This document shows positions 1-5,920 of a stretch of DNA of 9,890 nt, piece by piece. The notes beneath the pieces were generated by a model. The model had not been told where the DNA came from. It ran no database searches and saw only the letters and a program-made list of their open reading frames with translations. Source of the DNA: an uncultured Collinsella sp. (GTDB lineage Bacteria > Actinomycetota > Coriobacteriia > Coriobacteriales > Coriobacteriaceae); the NCBI GenBank assembly GCA_934654765.1, contig CAKUGX010000068.1, positions 1 through 9,890 of the forward strand, written 5' to 3'. The translations under genes were made by a program, and so were the position numbers. Within the stretch, counting starts at the first letter, position 1, and the number at the start of each line of letters is the position of its first letter.

Positions 1-378
1 GCCCACGGCAGCGTCAAAGAACTTAGCTATGCTGCCGCCCGCCTTGGCAAAGCCCGAGTCCACCGTGCGCGTGGTGGGCTTCATGCCCTGGCCCTGTACC
101 TGTGCCGTGTAGCTCGAAAACACCAGGTTGTTCTCGTGGAGCGCGGGCGTGTCGGCCACAAAGGTGCCACGTCCGCGCTCGGTGCGCACCAGGCCCTCGT
201 CAACTAACACCTTAAGCGCGTGGCGCACGGTGCTGCGCGACAGCCCCGATTCGTCCATGAGCTCCATCTCGGACGGCAGCTTGTCTCCGCGTGCGTAGGT
301 GCCGGCGGCGATGCGGTCACGCAGCGTACCCGCCAGACGCTCGTATTGGGCCAGTTTCCTCTTGACCGAAATGCTCAT
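1..378 (-). CDS. GntR/HutC-family transcriptional regulator, N-terminal part (cut by window edge)
   Basis: The minus strand reads open from ATG at 378 to the window edge, giving 126 residues that start MSISVKRKLAQYERLAGTLR. Residues about 15-75 are a GntR winged helix-turn-helix: RDRIAAGTYARGDKLPSEME, then SRSTVRHALKVLVDEGLVR and the wing RGRGTFVAD. The segment that follows (SSYTAQVQGQGMKPTTRTVD) fits the start of the UTRA effector domain of the HutC subfamily, so the protein should bind a small sugar-phosphate-like ligand. A usual HutC protein is about 240 residues, so roughly half is missing to the left. No strong SD precedes the start; a weak AGG lies about 10 bases upstream. The gene is divergent from the EIIC/EIID operon and is a candidate regulator of it. 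Family call is firm; ligand and target are unknown. Confidence 0.88.
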   Translation of the reverse strand, partial: MSISVKRKLAQYERLAGTLRDRIAAGTYARGDKLPSEMELMDESGLSRSTVRHALKVLVDEGLVRTERGRGTFVADTPALHENNLVFSSYTAQVQGQGMKPTTRTVDSGFAKAGGSIAKFFDAAVG

Positions 379-638
379 ACGGCTAACCTGTATCCTACTT
401 TTATACCTAATCAATCAAGCATGTATCTTATATATCCATAAAATTGCTGGTAATGAGCCGGTGAAGGGCACGTGCTTTTTCCTTTCACCAAGATTGAGTT
501 GAGCAATATAGCGCATGTGGATATTAGTCAACTCGTAATTAGTTTAGTTCTATAAGTTTTACTAATTAGCCACCTATTGACCGTTCGCCTCTAAAAATCT
601 ACCGTTTGTCCGGGTTAATTGGATAATTAGTGTATACA
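379..638. other. AT-rich divergent intergenic region with inverted repeats
   Basis: No gene is seen between the leftward regulator and the EIIC promoter region. Two perfect inverted repeats stand out: GAGTTGA (496-502) with TCAACTC (528-534), and TAATTAGT (536-543) with ACTAATTA (561-568). A third copy of the arm, TTAGT at 524-528, could compete for the same partner. The leftward regulator's promoter must lie here. AT-rich minus-strand hexamers such as TATAAA (405-400) are present, but no convincing -35/-10 pair was found. Confidence 0.5.
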
Positions 639-667
639 ACATATAAGACGTATATGATGACTTATAT
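639..667 (+). promoter_or_regulatory. Operator and probable promoter of the EIIC/EIID operon
   Basis: Positions 639-659 match 17 of 21 bases of the EIIA promoter/operator at 4688-4708, and both end in TATGATG. TATGAT (653-658) is a good -10 box; the -35 is poor (GTGTAT at 17-base spacing). The block is also flanked by a perfect inverted repeat, ATATAAG (641-647) and CTTATAT (661-667), with a 13-base spacer. This gives an untranslated leader of about 85 bases before the ATG at 752. The match is seen directly; regulator binding is inferred. Confidence 0.55.
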
Positions 668-751
668 CAGACGGGTACAAGATCCGGACTTGTATGCTGT
701 CCTTCGCAACGTAGGATGTTGTGATTAGGAATAGTTGGAAAGGAGACGGTA

Positions 752-1549
752 ATGAATCAGCTTTATGCAGCAGTAGCCGTTGGCCTCGTGGGTGTCATTT
801 GCATCATGGACTCACGCATGTTGGGTCGATTGAGCCTTGAACGACCTCTTATTGGCGCGACTATGGTCGGTATCGTATTGGGAGATATTCCTACCGCTTT
901 GGCGGCTGGCGCAACGCTGGAACTGATGAGCATTGGCCTGATTAATGTCGGTGCTGCAATGATTCCCGATATGAATATGGGATCAATTGTTGCTACGGCG
1001 TTTTGCATTCTGACGGGCGCTGGCCCAGAGGCTGCATTGACTATTGCGGTTCCCGTAGCTGCCTTTGGCCAGGCAATTGGTCTTGCGGTACGTATGGTGC
1101 TCGCGGCGTTTTCCCATAAAACAGACGTTCTCATTGACCAGGGAAAGTTCAAGCAGGCACTTCATCTGCACATTATTTGGGGAAATGTCCTGTATGCGCT
1201 GATGTATTTCGTCCCCATTTTCTTGGCGATCTATGTGGGAACTGATTTCGTACAGGCTATTGTGGGCATGATTCCCGATTGGGTGACTAGCGGTCTCGGC
1301 CTTGCTGGAAATGTTCTTACGGCGCTCGGTATGGCTCTGCTGCTTAATATTATGCTCACGAAGAAGATGGCCCTGTTCTTCTTCGTTGGATTCTTTGCTG
1401 CCGCTTTCCTCAGCATTAACGTGACTGCAGTTGCTATCTTCGCAGTTCTGCTCGCACTTATTCTCTCAGACATTAAGTTTCATGATGGCGGAAGCCAGCT
1501 CGCGGCGCAGTCGGCAGATGATTACGATCCGCTTGAGGACGACGACTAG
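752..1549 (+). CDS. PTS mannose/fructose/sorbose-family transporter subunit EIIC
   Basis: A 265-residue, very hydrophobic integral membrane protein that forms the sugar translocation path of a mannose-family PTS together with EIID. The family signature lies at residues 30-75: ERPLIGATMVGIVLGD, then AAGATLELMSIGL and GAAMIPD. Several more membrane helices follow, for example about 93-118, 141-163, 183-201 and 206-240. The cytosolic tail is unusually acidic (DDYDPLEDDD). The start is set by GGAAAGGAG six bases before ATG 752. The EIID gene follows 20 bases downstream, so the two are cotranscribed. EIIA and EIIB are not next to them but at 4732-5621. Codon use is mixed (ATT, CTT, GGC/GGA), unlike the C-ending codons of genes right of 5900. 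Family is certain; the sugar cannot be read from the sequence. Confidence 0.93.
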   Translation: MNQLYAAVAVGLVGVICIMDSRMLGRLSLERPLIGATMVGIVLGDIPTALAAGATLELMSIGLINVGAAMIPDMNMGSIVATAFCILTGAGPEAALTIAVPVAAFGQAIGLAVRMVLAAFSHKTDVLIDQGKFKQALHLHIIWGNVLYALMYFVPIFLAIYVGTDFVQAIVGMIPDWVTSGLGLAGNVLTALGMALLLNIMLTKKMALFFFVGFFAAAFLSINVTAVAIFAVLLALILSDIKFHDGGSQLAAQSADDYDPLEDDD

Positions 1550-1569
1550 GTATCGAGGAGGTCATTAAA

Positions 1570-2451
1570 ATGGTGGAGCAGACTGTTGGAGCTCAGGCAT
1601 CCGAAACTACTGAGCTTAAAAGCCTTGAACCGCAAAGCGTTTCTGAGAATAAACGACTTTGGCAATTCTTTTGGCGAACATGGGCGATTCAGGCTTCGTG
1701 GAATTACGAGGGCCAAATGAATCTGGGCTTCCTGTATTCAATCGCCCCTACTCTTGATCGAATCTATGCGGATGAATCGGATCCCGAGATTCTGCAGCGA
1801 AAGAAAGACGCTTATCATCGCCACACCGCTCTTTATAACATTACGCAGCAGCTTAATAGCTTTGTGCTTGGACTTGCTGCGTCCATGGAGGAAGAGTATG
1901 CGCGCGATCCGAAGAACTTTAACCCTGAAGTTATCAACAGCTTAAAGGTTTCGCTCATGGGTCCGCTTTCGGGCATCGGTGATTCATTGCTCGAGGGAAC
2001 CCTTCGAATTATTTCCTTTGGTCTGGGTGCGTCTCTTGCCGCTCAGGGTTCAATTCTCGGTCCAATTTTGGCTCTTCTGATTTCAGGTATTCCTAAAGCC
2101 CTCATTACCTGGTTCGGCGGAAAGTTCGGATATACGCTCGGCGCTGATTATGTCAAGCAGCTACAGGGTGGCGGCATGATGGAGCGTGTCATGTATATGG
2201 CGAGCGTAGTCGGTTTGATGACCGTGGGCGCAATGATTGCCACCATGGTTGGGATTACGACTCCTCTGCAATTTCAGGACGGTGCCGTAGTGCTTCAGGA
2301 TGTCTTGGACGGCATTTTCCCGGCAATGATTCCTCTGGCAATTACCATGCTGTTCTACTGGCTTCTTAAAAAGAAGGCAAGTCTGACAGTTCTCCTTCTC
2401 GGTGGCATCGCAGCGAGCCTTATCGCTAGCTTCTTGGGCGTGCTCGCTTAG
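1570..2451 (+). CDS. PTS mannose/fructose/sorbose-family transporter subunit EIID
   Basis: A 293-residue EIID protein, the second membrane subunit of the mannose-family permease. Diagnostic stretches are ASWNYEGQMNLGFLYSIAP (residues 42-60), the region around HTALYN and QLNSFVLGLAASMEEE (85-109), and SLMGPLSGIGDSLLEGTLR (128-146), which is the conserved loop of the family. Membrane segments lie near the C-terminus (about 205-230, 249-266 and 270-293). A polar N-terminal extension of about 25 residues precedes the conserved part. GAGGAGGT (1555-1562) lies seven bases before the ATG and fixes the start. It forms an operon with the EIIC gene and ends 35 bases before a strong hairpin, so no EIIA or EIIB follows here. 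Confidence 0.93.
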   Translation: MVEQTVGAQASETTELKSLEPQSVSENKRLWQFFWRTWAIQASWNYEGQMNLGFLYSIAPTLDRIYADESDPEILQRKKDAYHRHTALYNITQQLNSFVLGLAASMEEEYARDPKNFNPEVINSLKVSLMGPLSGIGDSLLEGTLRIISFGLGASLAAQGSILGPILALLISGIPKALITWFGGKFGYTLGADYVKQLQGGGMMERVMYMASVVGLMTVGAMIATMVGITTPLQFQDGAVVLQDVLDGIFPAMIPLAITMLFYWLLKKKASLTVLLLGGIAASLIASFLGVLA

Positions 2452-2486
2452 ACCTTGCTTTAAGAGGGATCAGAATAATATGTTTT

Positions 2487-2521
2487 AATTAGGGGCATCG
2501 ACCGTGTCGGTGTCCCTAATT
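2487..2521 (+). terminator. Intrinsic-type terminator hairpin after the EIIC/EIID operon
   Basis: A 16-bp stem, AATTAGGGGCATCGAC (2487-2502) with GTCGGTGTCCCTAATT (2506-2521), closes a 3-base CGT loop. All positions pair, two of them as G-U. The downstream T-run is weak (TTCGTCT), but the A/T end of the stem partly replaces it. It lies 35 bases after the EIID stop. Confidence 0.8.
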
Positions 2522-2676
2522 TCGTCTAAAGTGATTCCGGATTGATGCCTTGCTGGCACTGTTTATAGAAAGTCGTTTTCAATGGCGTGATGACAAATCA
2601 ACCTAATACCCATCGCTGCGCTGATCGTCTTCGACTAATGGGCATCCAGGCTTTAGTCAAGAGAACCGGGCTTATA

Positions 2677-2842
2677 GGACAAAATGTGTGTCCGCATTGG
2701 GGGGCATCGGCGCAGGTTGATGTCCCTTTTTCAGCCGTTTAAATTCCGAGTTCGTTTTTAACCATTCGGACAGAATATGTGTCCGGTTGCCTATCGTTCC
2801 CGCGGGTCGATGACCTTTTCCGGAACCGTTAAACCCTTTCGG
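2677..2842. repeat. Two degenerate tandem copies of a unit with a 91-base period
   Basis: Copy 1 begins at 2677 and copy 2 at 2768. Each opens with a small inverted repeat: GGACAAAATGTGTGTCCG in the first, GGACAGAATATGTGTCCG in the second (16 of 18 identical). The similarity continues through an ATCG...GATG.CC block, a T-run and CCGTT(T)AAA, with small gaps. Copy 1 contains a terminator-like hairpin: GGGGCATC (2701-2708) with GATGTCCC (2719-2726), followed by TTTTT (2727-2731). The function is unknown. Confidence 0.5.
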
Positions 2843-2918
2843 AAGAGGTGCCCATGAAGGCCGTTTACGGGATCGCTCGCCCTTTTTGGAAGGGGTAGAT
2901 ACAGAGATGTGAATATGG

Positions 2919-2951
2919 GGGGCACATGCGGGCTCCGGGCATGTTTGCCCC
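2919..2951. other. Hairpin in the gene-free region
   Basis: GGGGCA (2919-2924) pairs with TGCCCC (2946-2951) and CATGC (2925-2929) with GCATG (2939-2943), leaving a TT bulge and a 9-base loop. Only a short TT follows, so it is a weak terminator candidate or a structured remnant. Confidence 0.35.
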
Positions 2952-3610
2952 TTGTGTCTGCGATTGTTCCTGCGCGGGTGTTTAGAACTGTCCGCAAGCA
3001 AATATGGGGTAGATTGGTTTGCGTAAGATCGTCGAGGCATTTGCCTTATTAAAACGTTAGAAGACTGCTGCCAGCGGTCGCTGAAGTGTGGCGTTTGGGT
3101 GCGATGAGGTGTCTGAGCGAATTCTTAGCCCTTGCTCCACGGCCTATAGTACATCCCGGTTGCCGTTAAACGGTTCGATACTTGTCTTCGTTGCCATTGG
3201 ATTGTCAAGCGATGCGGAGGTGAGGGATTCCCATATTGGGTAACGGACTAAGGCATGGGAGGCTTTTGGGCTGAAGCGAGTGCGCTGGTCGTTGCGGAAC
3301 GCGATTGACTAATCTTTGTGGGCCTTGCGTTGCAGCGGCTGGGGTGTGCTCGAGGTGATGGAGGAGTGCGGATGGTGGTTGAAATCGGGAAGACGGTCGT
3401 ATTTCTATCCAAAGCCGGCAAATAGGGTTAAGTCTGCATGAACTATCAGCCGTATTCCAGGCGCTTGGATGCCGGATTGACTTGCTTCGAATCGGGCGTT
3501 GCTCCAACTATTTCGGTAACAAACCTGCTCTGGCTAGTCTCCATCTGTTACGTTAACTCCCCCCTTGCATGCTTCTTTGAGGTCTGCTAGAACGGCAACG
3601 TCTTTTCAAA

Positions 3611-3646
3611 GAAAATGGGCATCAGCTGACGCTGATGCCCATTTTC
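3611..3646 (-). terminator. Terminator of the FrlC-like gene, possibly bidirectional
   Basis: A perfect 16-bp stem, GAAAATGGGCATCAGC (3611-3626) with GCTGATGCCCATTTTC (3631-3646), has a TGAC loop. It starts 20 bases past the stop of the minus-strand epimerase gene. In that direction the stem ends in ATTTTC and is followed by TTTGAAAAGA, so a T-rich end is present. The A/T ends on both sides would also let it work rightward. Confidence 0.85.
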
Positions 3647-3665
3647 AAAGCTGCTTGTCATCAAA

Positions 3666-4535
3666 TTATCGTGAGCCAGCCGCCCCTATGCCCTCAATGC
3701 TGCGGTAGGCCTCTAAATAGGCAGACATCGAGCGCGCGTCTGCTGCCATTGGATTCGTGAGTGTTTCTGAATCCGTGCATTCAACGCTTAGAACTCCTGT
3801 GTAGCCGTTGCGCTCAAAGGTCATAATATCTTCCGCGATATTTCGATTGCCATCACCGAGTGCGAGATGAAGCGAACGTTCTCCTGTGTCAACATAATGC
3901 GAATGAATCAAATTGGCGCCAAATGCGTCGAAATATCCCTGTATGGTATCTCCGGCGCTGACCATTGCACCGATATCGAGACATACCTTAAGGGCCGTTT
4001 CATCAACCATCTCAAGTAACAACTCGAGGTCCTTAACAGTATTGGCAATTCGCGATTCCGGTGCCCGAAGTGCTTCAATGGCAAGATTTATGCCTTGCGA
4101 CTCTGCATAGTGCGCAACTTTCTTGAGCATAGATGCACTTCGCTCTCGTGCTTGCTCTACCGGTTCATCGTAGTATGCCCAACCGCTGGTAACTAATACC
4201 TGGCTTGCTCCAAGCGTTTTTGCGACATCGATCGCACGGGTAAAGTATGCAAGGGTGCGATTTTGAATTGACTCATCCTTTGCGGCCATATTGTGCGGCT
4301 TGGGGTTGCATTGTTCGGGGCAGATGCCGTGAACACGTACACCGAATTTATCCATTAATGCTAAAACGCGTTCCGTTGGATCGTTTTGCTGGTAATCCAT
4401 AAAAAAATGCTGCGGGGATGTCCACAGCTCAACGCACGGATAACCCAGCTTGGATGCGTTTTCAAAAAAAACGTCCAAGTCATAAAACATGTAATGATGG
4501 TTCATGGTGGCAAGTTCGATACGTCGTCCGGTCAT
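3666..4535 (-). CDS. Sugar epimerase/isomerase, TIM-barrel (AP endonuclease 2) fold, FrlC-like
   Basis: A 289-residue protein of the xylose-isomerase-like TIM-barrel superfamily. From memory of the family it resembles E. coli FrlC (fructoselysine 3-epimerase) and the tagatose/psicose 3-epimerases, with shared stretches such as FENASKLGYPCVELW (24-38), CPEQCNPKPHNM (72-83) and AIDVAKTLGASQVLV (101-115). The four expected metal ligands are visible: E154 (IEAL), D187 (CLDIG), H213 (HSHYVD) and E252 (SVECTD). The spacings of 33 and 26 between the first three match those of tagatose 3-epimerases. A cytosolic, divalent-metal-dependent C3 epimerisation of a ketose or its phospho-derivative is the likely reaction. 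AAAGGAG five bases before ATG 4535 fixes the start. It is transcribed away from the EIIA/EIIB genes and shares their operator motif. The exact substrate is inferred from the SIS deglycase and PTS neighbours only. Confidence 0.85.
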   Translation of the reverse strand: MTGRRIELATMNHHYMFYDLDVFFENASKLGYPCVELWTSPQHFFMDYQQNDPTERVLALMDKFGVRVHGICPEQCNPKPHNMAAKDESIQNRTLAYFTRAIDVAKTLGASQVLVTSGWAYYDEPVEQARERSASMLKKVAHYAESQGINLAIEALRAPESRIANTVKDLELLLEMVDETALKVCLDIGAMVSAGDTIQGYFDAFGANLIHSHYVDTGERSLHLALGDGNRNIAEDIMTFERNGYTGVLSVECTDSETLTNPMAADARSMSAYLEAYRSIEGIGAAGSR

Positions 4536-4566
4536 CAGTTCTCCTTTCAGATAAAATGGTATGAAA

Positions 4567-4615
4567 CGTCACAGACGTTATATATAATTATAGCCAAGGA
4601 GGTGCCACATGCCAG
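4567..4615 (-). promoter_or_regulatory. Promoter and operator of the FrlC-like gene
   Basis: On the minus strand CTGGCA (4615-4610), a 17-base spacer and a perfect TATAAT (4592-4587) make a good sigma-70-type promoter. Immediately downstream, complement 4587-4567 matches the 4688-4708 promoter/operator at 16 of 21 positions, including TATATAACGTCT. Part of it (4565-4579) is a perfect palindrome, AACGTC-ACA-GACGTT. A bound repressor would cover the transcription start. Confidence 0.65.
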
Positions 4616-4644
4616 TTTGCTTGTCTGTTCGCCGTGAACGGTAG
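4609..4644 (+). CDS. Possible 11-residue leader ORF (MPVCLSVRRER)
   Basis: A full SD, AAGGAGGTG (4596-4604), sits four bases before ATG 4609, and an 11-codon frame ends at TAG 4642-4644. However, the best promoter for EIIA starts downstream of it (-35 at 4679). The only plus-strand candidate upstream is TATAAT at 4583-4588 with a poor -35. The SD may be chance; its reverse complement lies in the spacer of the minus promoter. No function is proposed. Confidence 0.2.
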   Translation: MPVCLSVRRER

Positions 4645-4678
4645 CAAATAGCCGGCAAACGGAAAGAAATATATTATC

Positions 4679-4707
4679 TGGACATACACGTATATAACGT
4701 CTATGAT
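4679..4707 (+). promoter_or_regulatory. EIIA/EIIB promoter with embedded 16-bp operator
   Basis: TGGACA (4679-4684), a 17-base spacer and TATGAT (4702-4707) match the sigma-70 consensus at five of six bases in each box. The sequence ACGTATATAACGTCTA (4688-4703) fills the spacer and touches the -10. It is identical, inverted, to 8974-8989 in front of the GntR/HutC gene at 9019. Two ACGT blocks spaced by five bases suggest paired half-sites for a dimer. Repression by blocking polymerase is the natural inference. Confidence 0.75.
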
Positions 4708-4731
4708 GTAGACAACCGATAGGAGGTAATG

Positions 4732-5157
4732 ATGAATCAGATAATTCTTGCATCGCATGGTGGGCTTGCCGCTGGAGCCCGCGATACACTTGAAATGATT
4801 ATCGGAGATGTATCACGTGTCCATGTCATTTCATTGAAAAGAGATGATAAGGACCAAATTGACGAGCGCACAATTGCCTTAATCGATTCCTTTGATGCAT
4901 CCGATAAGGTTTACATTTTGACGGATATGATGGGCAGCAGCGTAAATAACTCAATGGTATCTGTCTTGTCAAAGAGGGCTTCAGTAAGTGTGATCGCCGG
5001 GATGAACTTCCCTCTGATTCTCGAGATAGCATTGTCGAGCGATCCGCTTCCGCAATCGCGGCTTGATGAAATAATTGCTCAGAGCAGGGCGGGTATTCAG
5101 GATGTAGCTGCCCTTTTGACTCAGAAGGTACAGGAAGATGAGGAGGACGACCTATGA
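4732..5157 (+). CDS. PTS mannose/fructose/sorbose-family EIIA component
   Basis: A 141-residue cytosolic phosphocarrier that takes phosphate from HPr and passes it to EIIB. The N-terminus MNQIILASHGGLAAG carries the phospho-accepting His9. TDMMGSSVNNSM (64-75) corresponds to the DxxGGSPxN-type active-site loop, with D65. AGMNFPLILE (89-98) matches the conserved GxNLPMLLE element. Two adjacent ATGs exist (4729 and 4732); the second is preferred because AGGAGG (4721-4726) is then five bases away rather than two. The last residues are acidic (QEDEEDDL). Its stop overlaps the EIIB start by four bases (ATGA), indicating translational coupling. Together with EIIB it completes the EIIC/EIID permease at 752-2451. 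Confidence 0.92.
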   Translation: MNQIILASHGGLAAGARDTLEMIIGDVSRVHVISLKRDDKDQIDERTIALIDSFDASDKVYILTDMMGSSVNNSMVSVLSKRASVSVIAGMNFPLILEIALSSDPLPQSRLDEIIAQSRAGIQDVAALLTQKVQEDEEDDL

Positions 5158-5621
5158 TTAAGCTTGTTCGTTTGGATTACCGCTTGGTTCATGGACAGGT
5201 TCTGGCAGCATGGGTAAATCAAATCAGCGCACAACGAATTATTGTCGTTGACGACGCTGCGGCCAATGACGAGATGAGGTCTGCTGCATTAAAGTTGGCA
5301 AAACCTGCGGGGATCAGGCTCAATATCTTTACAACGGAAAAAACCATTGCAAAGATGCCTAAGATTCTTGAGCTAAAAGAAAACATCATGATGGTATTCG
5401 GTACAACTAGGGCCTTAGTTGATGTTTGCAGTGCGACTGGTGCAATTACTGAAGTGCAGTACGGCGCGACCTTTAACAAAGAAGGTTCGAAGCAGATTGA
5501 CCAAAGCGTTTTCCTGGACGATTCGGAAATCAACGATACGCGCGAGCTGCTTGGGATGGGGGTTAAGCTCTACAGCCAGCAGACTCCGTCATTCCCGAAG
5601 GATCCAATTACGTCTGTCTAG
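5154..5621 (+). CDS. PTS mannose/fructose/sorbose-family EIIB component
   Basis: A 155-residue EIIB protein that receives phosphate from EIIA and phosphorylates the sugar as it enters through EIIC/EIID. The signature RLDYRLVHGQVLAAWV (6-21) contains the phosphorylated His13, and the family pattern continues with IIVVDDAAANDEMR (29-42) and KLAKPAG (47-53). ATG 5154 overlaps the EIIA stop, and AGGAGG (5141-5146), inside the EIIA end, lies seven bases upstream. The length is slightly under the usual 160 or so. No EIIC or EIID gene follows; a GC-rich 3' remnant comes next, so the usual downstream partners may have been lost or moved from this spot. Confidence 0.92.
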   Translation: MIKLVRLDYRLVHGQVLAAWVNQISAQRIIVVDDAAANDEMRSAALKLAKPAGIRLNIFTTEKTIAKMPKILELKENIMMVFGTTRALVDVCSATGAITEVQYGATFNKEGSKQIDQSVFLDDSEINDTRELLGMGVKLYSQQTPSFPKDPITSV

Positions 5622-5664
5622 TGGTTGCTGAGTAGCGCAACACCCGACGCGAATGATGTATTAA

Positions 5665-5721
5665 TTCGTGACCGCCATCGTGGGCGGCATCGCCCTCTCC
5701 GCGGCCGGCATCCTGGCCTAG
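5665..5721 (+). pseudogene. 3' remnant of a membrane-protein gene
   Basis: After an in-frame TAA (5662-5664) an open stretch reads (F)VTAIVGGIALSAAGILA and stops at TAG 5719-5721. It is hydrophobic and looks like one C-terminal membrane helix. Its codons (GTG ACC GCC ATC GGC CTC) are the C-ending type of the genes to the right, unlike the EIIB gene 44 bases to the left. There is no SD. It could be the tail of a lost EIID or other permease gene; the length is too short to name it. A chance small frame is the alternative. Confidence 0.45.
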
Positions 5722-5755
5722 TCGCGACCAAGCGTCTAACCGCTTTCCCCCGGGG

Positions 5756-5786
5756 GCCTGCCTGGCATCCCATACCCCAGGCAGGC
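5756..5786 (+). terminator. Hairpin, probable terminator of the lost gene and of EIIA/EIIB
   Basis: GCCTGCCTGG (5756-5765) pairs perfectly with CCAGGCAGGC (5777-5786) around an 11-base loop. The following CTTCCATTCCC is pyrimidine-rich but not a real T-run. It lies 35 bases past the remnant's stop codon. Confidence 0.55.
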
Positions 5787-5798
5787 TTCCATTCCCAA

Positions 5799-5829
5799 AT
5801 GTGTCAAAGGGACAGTCCCTTTGACACAT
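5799..5829. repeat. Perfect 31-base palindromic repeat
   Basis: ATGTGTCAAAGGGAC (5799-5813) and GTCCCTTTGACACAT (5815-5829) are exact reverse complements around one A. Its AAAGGGACAG core resembles the AAAGGGGACAG part of the hairpin at 7696-7734. It lies about 90 bases before the SIS gene. It may be a dispersed intergenic palindrome (REP-like) or a terminator; there is no T-run after it. Confidence 0.65.
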
Positions 5830-5920
5830 CCTCAACGGGCCGGCGACTCGGTCCAAATTACGGTAACCCTGCGTGCGTCCGGCAATGTGGCGCCGCAAAA
5901 AATCGAAAGGAATGTGTCAG

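Larger units (their letters stand above)
2522..3610. other. Gene-free region of about 1.1 kb, rich in hairpins
   Basis: Neither strand shows a protein I recognise. The open frames present lack SD sequences and have arginine-, proline- and serine-rich compositions typical of chance frames. The region contains a degenerate tandem repeat (2677-2842), a terminator-like hairpin at 2701-2731 and another hairpin at 2919-2951. The stretch 3060-3550 has no structure I could name and may be decayed coding sequence. It separates the convergent EIID and epimerase genes. Confidence 0.5.

Noticed and set aside
2590..2742. A 50-residue plus-strand frame starting MTNQPNTHRCADRLRLMGIQ
   Set aside because: There is no SD, and it ends inside the repeat and hairpin region; no similarity is recognised.
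2677..2842. A CRISPR array
   Set aside because: Only two degenerate copies with a 91-base period and no regular spacers.
2672..3040. A 122-codon minus-strand frame in the gene-free region
   Set aside because: No SD, no domain, and a composition rich in Pro, Arg, Ser and Lys. It runs through the tandem repeat and hairpins.
5821..5826. A perfect TTGACA as -35 box for the SIS gene
   Set aside because: It is part of the 31-base palindrome, and no -10 box lies 16-18 bases downstream.
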